From Nocardiopsis dassonvillei_B (GTDB lineage Bacteria > Actinomycetota > Actinomycetes > Streptosporangiales > Streptosporangiaceae), in the NCBI RefSeq assembly GCF_964273065.1, contig NZ_OZ186815.1, positions 4,836,001 to 4,900,000 of the forward strand: a stretch of 64,000 bases of DNA, given 5' to 3'. Within the stretch, counting starts at the first letter, position 1; every line of letters begins with the position of its first letter. The position numbers and the translations under genes were made by a program. Below the pieces are notes generated by a model. It worked only from the letters and a program-made list of their open reading frames with translations. It was not told where the DNA came from and ran no database searches. Of the stretch, positions 61,873-64,000 are shown one piece after another.

Positions 61873-61913
61873 CCCCGCCTCCCGGATTTTTTTCCTGCCT
61901 CCGGGAGGCGGGG
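61873..61913 (-). terminator. Terminator between the two lipoprotein genes
   Basis: A 13-bp stem (61873-61885 with 61901-61913) with a 15-nt T-rich loop, followed on the minus strand by CTCTTTTTCTCC. It ends transcription from 61952-62551 before the second lipoprotein gene. Confidence 0.8.
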
Positions 61914-61951
61914 AGCGGGTTACTCCTGTGGTTTTTGTGAAACTCCGGGGA

Positions 61952-62551
61952 TTACTCGGAGAACTCCTCGATATCGTCCGTGCTGATGGGAACGTGGTTC
62001 TCCGCGTGCAGCGGTTCGAATCCGCTGTCGCTTTCCACGGAGTAGGCGCCCTGGTGGGAATTGATCAGTGAGAAGGGGACGTCGTACACCCCGCTGAGGA
62101 ACAGCAGGTGCGGTCGGCCGGCTTCCAGGGCGACGGCGCCAGGCTCGACGTACTCGACGCCGTCCATGACACCGCCGAGCTGCTTGATCTCGATGGTCTC
62201 TCCGACCTGCGCGTCCCCGGACACCACCGAGGTCACCTCCACCTCGTGGACGGTGAAGACGAGGAGCGCCTCCTCCTCGGAGTCCGGCACTCCGGCCGCC
62301 GGGTCGGCCGCGGGGTCCAGGCCCTCCTCCGGCGGGAGCAGGATGTCGATCTCCTGGACGCTCGAGGAGGTGATGACCCCCTCCACGACCAGGTCCGCGG
62401 ACGAGAGGAGGCCCTCGGGGGTGTCGTATACCGGGTAGTCGGGCTGGTAGACCACGACGTCGTCGGCAACGGTCTCCGGGGAGTCCGGCGCTGCGCAGGC
62501 CGCGAGGGCCAGAACCAGGCCGGTCGCCGCGGTCAGGGTGATCGTTCTCAT
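61952..62551 (-). CDS. Lipoprotein, paralogue of the 61287 gene
   Basis: 199 residues. Signal peptide and lipobox LAAC (LALAACAAPDS), then YPVYDTPEGLLSSADLVVEGVITSSSVQEIDILLPPEEGLDP, VFTVHEVEVTSVVSGDAQVGETIEIKQLGG and AGRPHLLFLSGVYDVPFSLINSHQGAYSV. It aligns along its length with its neighbour. It starts 13 bp after the metalloprotease gene and may be co-transcribed with it. Confidence 0.82.
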   Translation of the reverse strand: MRTITLTAATGLVLALAACAAPDSPETVADDVVVYQPDYPVYDTPEGLLSSADLVVEGVITSSSVQEIDILLPPEEGLDPAADPAAGVPDSEEEALLVFTVHEVEVTSVVSGDAQVGETIEIKQLGGVMDGVEYVEPGAVALEAGRPHLLFLSGVYDVPFSLINSHQGAYSVESDSGFEPLHAENHVPISTDDIEEFSE

Positions 62552-62564
62552 GGCTCTTCCCTCC

Positions 62565-63152
62565 TCAGTAGATGCGCCGGACTTCCGCGGTGTCGTAGGC
62601 GTAGGGCGTGATCCTGGTCCTGTCGCGGCTGTGCTTCATGACCGACAGCCGGGTCGTGTTCGGGTTGTCCGCCAGAGAGAGCGCGTGGCCCAGCTCGTGC
62701 AGGGAGGTGCTGCGGCACCAGGCGGTCATGTTGCTTCCGGAGTCCTCGGACAGCCGCCGGGCGTTGATCCGGATGGTGAAGCTCCGGTTGGCCCGCGTGC
62801 CCGACGGGGAGTAGAGGCCGTACCAGTTCTCGGTGTAGCGGCCGGCGGTCATCACCCGGTTCACCGAGGTGCTGGTGGTGCGGGTGATGGAGATGTTGGT
62901 GTTGGTCGTGTTGTTCCAGTTACTGCGGCCGGTGTTGAAGAACCCGATCCAGGTGTCGTTGACCGCCCCGTAGCGGACGGTGAAGCGTGTGGTGCCCACA
63001 CCGCCGGAGTAGTAGTCGGCGTGCGCGGGCACCGCGCCCAGGGCGACGACCAGGACGACGGTGCCGAGGGCGGCCAGTACCCGGGCCAGGGGGCGGTGGG
63101 GAAGGGACGGTCTCCGTGTGCTGGGGGGCGGGGTGAGGAGGCTTTTCGCCAT
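62565..63152 (-). CDS. Small secreted zinc metalloprotease (snapalysin-like)
   Basis: 195 residues. A Sec signal peptide (LARVLAALGTVVLVVALGAVPAHA) with cleavage after AHA near residue 46. The mature chain has the zinc motif HELGHALSLAD (His152, Glu153, His156, Asp162), the HExxHxxxxxD type of matrixin/snapalysin-like enzymes. Two cysteine-poor beta regions (FTVRYGAVNDTWIGFFN, RSFTIRINARRL) precede it. ATG 63152 has GGGAGAA upstream. It probably cuts extracellular protein. Confidence 0.85.
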   Translation of the reverse strand: MAKSLLTPPPSTRRPSLPHRPLARVLAALGTVVLVVALGAVPAHADYYSGGVGTTRFTVRYGAVNDTWIGFFNTGRSNWNNTTNTNISITRTTSTSVNRVMTAGRYTENWYGLYSPSGTRANRSFTIRINARRLSEDSGSNMTAWCRSTSLHELGHALSLADNPNTTRLSVMKHSRDRTRITPYAYDTAEVRRIY

Positions 63153-63505
63153 GGGCTTCTCCCGGAAGTGGAGGAGAGGGGGACCCGGTCTGAAGAACGG
63201 GGTGCACGGTCCCTCTTCCGGTGTTCCCGATTCAACCGGAACACGGATGCGGAAGAAAGGCGATGGCCTGTTGAGGACGCCGGGGCGTATCTTTGCCCGT
63301 GTTTTTTCCGGTGCGGCCCATTGAAGTGCGCAGATGTGTTTTTCTGGGACTCCGCGCCGGTTTTCCGTTCTCGATATGGTGATCTGCCGGAGAACATGAT
63401 CCGGTGCTATCATCGCCGCCCGTTGCGGAAGGGGCTTCTGAGGCCAGGGGGGCGGAGCGAACGGGCGGTCCGGCCCCGGGGACGGACCCCGGGGCCGGCC
63501 GGGGA
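63153..63505. other. Intergenic region upstream of the metalloprotease
   Basis: 353 bp without a gene, A+T-richer at 63230-63420 (ATGATCCGGTGCTATCATCG, TTTTTCCGG). It should hold the metalloprotease promoter; no clear -10/-35 pair was fixed. Confidence 0.45.
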
Positions 63506-64000
63506 TCAGACGGAGGCCAGGTCCCGGCGGCGGAAGCCCGCCAGGGCCAGGGCGAGGGCGACGAGGACCGCGACGGAGGCGATCGCGACCGGGACGGCCT
63601 CGACGTCCTCCATCGGCGGCTGCGGCAGCATCCCGAACGCGCTCAGGTCCAGCGCCCAGTCCGGCATGCCCAGCAGGGCGCCGAGCATGGTGGTGAAGAC
63701 GCTGTACCCCAGCCAGAGCCACACCAGCGGCATCAGGCGCGGGGCCGCGCCGACGAACAGCGCGGTCGCCGCGGCGAACGCCAGCGCCATCGGCAGCTGC
63801 GACAGCGCCGACTCCAGCATCGTGCCGACCCAGGAGGGGTCGTCCGTGGCGCTGAGCGCCCCGATGCCGATGCCCAGTCCGCCCAGGACCACCACGAGGG
63901 CCGTCGACAGGACGGCCACCGCCAGGGCGGCCCCGTACCAGCGGGTCCGGCCCACCGCCGCGGACAGGACGAGTTCGGCCCGGCCCGCCGTCTCCTCGGT
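63506..64000 (-). CDS. ABC-2 type (antibiotic exporter-like) permease, C-terminal part (partial)
   Basis: The frame continues past the right edge: reading leftward from 64000 the first residues are EETAGRAELVLSAAVGRTRW, then four hydrophobic segments and the tail FRRRDLASV. This EETAGRAELVLSA...R segment is typical of the large ABC-2 permeases of polyketide or macrolide exporters (tetronasin type). About 165 residues are visible. Stop TGA at 63506-63508. Confidence 0.78.
   Translation of the reverse strand, partial: TEETAGRAELVLSAAVGRTRWYGAALAVAVLSTALVVVLGGLGIGIGALSATDDPSWVGTMLESALSQLPMALAFAAATALFVGAAPRLMPLVWLWLGYSVFTTMLGALLGMPDWALDLSAFGMLPQPPMEDVEAVPVAIASVAVLVALALALAGFRRRDLASV

Overview
The window is a piece of a GC-rich actinomycete chromosome (coding third positions are almost all G or C). 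GTG starts, leaderless genes and the gene set (kgd, sigR-rsrA, dasR, whiB, pdtaS, a NAD-type glutamate dehydrogenase, a tmRNA without an encoded CCA) point to Actinomycetota. A Nocardiopsis-like member of Streptosporangiales is my best guess, inferred from gene content only. No phage, plasmid, CRISPR array or complete insertion sequence was seen.

Layout. 1-7.2 kb is a conserved housekeeping block: the 3' end of NAD-glutamate dehydrogenase, prfB, ftsE-ftsX, smpB, a penicillin-binding-protein-like lipoprotein that has lost all three catalytic motifs, and ssrA (tmRNA). FtsEX directs septal wall hydrolysis; SmpB and tmRNA together rescue stalled ribosomes. 7.2-13.7 kb is accessory: a 184-bp tandem repeat just downstream of ssrA, a frameshifted beta-lactamase-fold hydrolase, a CPBP protease/PadR/DUF2812-like operon, a methyltransferase and a BtuF-like pair. 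13.7-17 kb holds nagA, a cysteine-containing leader peptide ahead of an FMN reductase, and a DMT transporter.

17.2-28.1 kb is a surface-glycan cluster: an anchored SGNH hydrolase, a large polytopic membrane protein, a 46-residue DUF2613-type peptide, a GT4 glycosyltransferase, an AftD-like arabinofuranosyltransferase with discoidin-like domains, and a DUF3068 protein. The last three genes overlap by 4 bp. 28.1-34.2 kb holds an SRAP protein, thiC under a TPP riboswitch, and sigR-rsrA with a consensus SigR promoter and two start sites. 34.7-44 kb is mostly signalling: an HD-GYP pair, dasR divergent from pdtaS, whiB, a lipid-kinase-like gene, and a SigB/F-type sigma factor with its anti-sigma kinase.

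44-52 kb has a GNAT enzyme, a methyltransferase, a polar amino-acid ABC transporter operon, malic enzyme, and a DUF4097-PadR operon whose PadR carries a 10-residue tandem repeat. 52-64 kb has a DUF6104 gene, kgd, a BlaI-type regulator, an MFS transporter, a SUFU-domain protein, rlmN, a VTT-type membrane protein, two paralogous lipoproteins, a small secreted metalloprotease and the end of an ABC-2 permease.

The least explained items are: (i) three copies of a 176-186 bp element with 18-bp terminal inverted repeats, each lying between convergent genes and each supplying the TAG stop codon of one neighbour; (ii) the catalytically dead PBP beside ftsEX and ssrA; (iii) consensus SigR promoters at both sigR and ssrA, with a third candidate before the HD-GYP genes; (iv) the 184-bp repeat after ssrA; (v) an AftD module in an organism that probably lacks mycolates.
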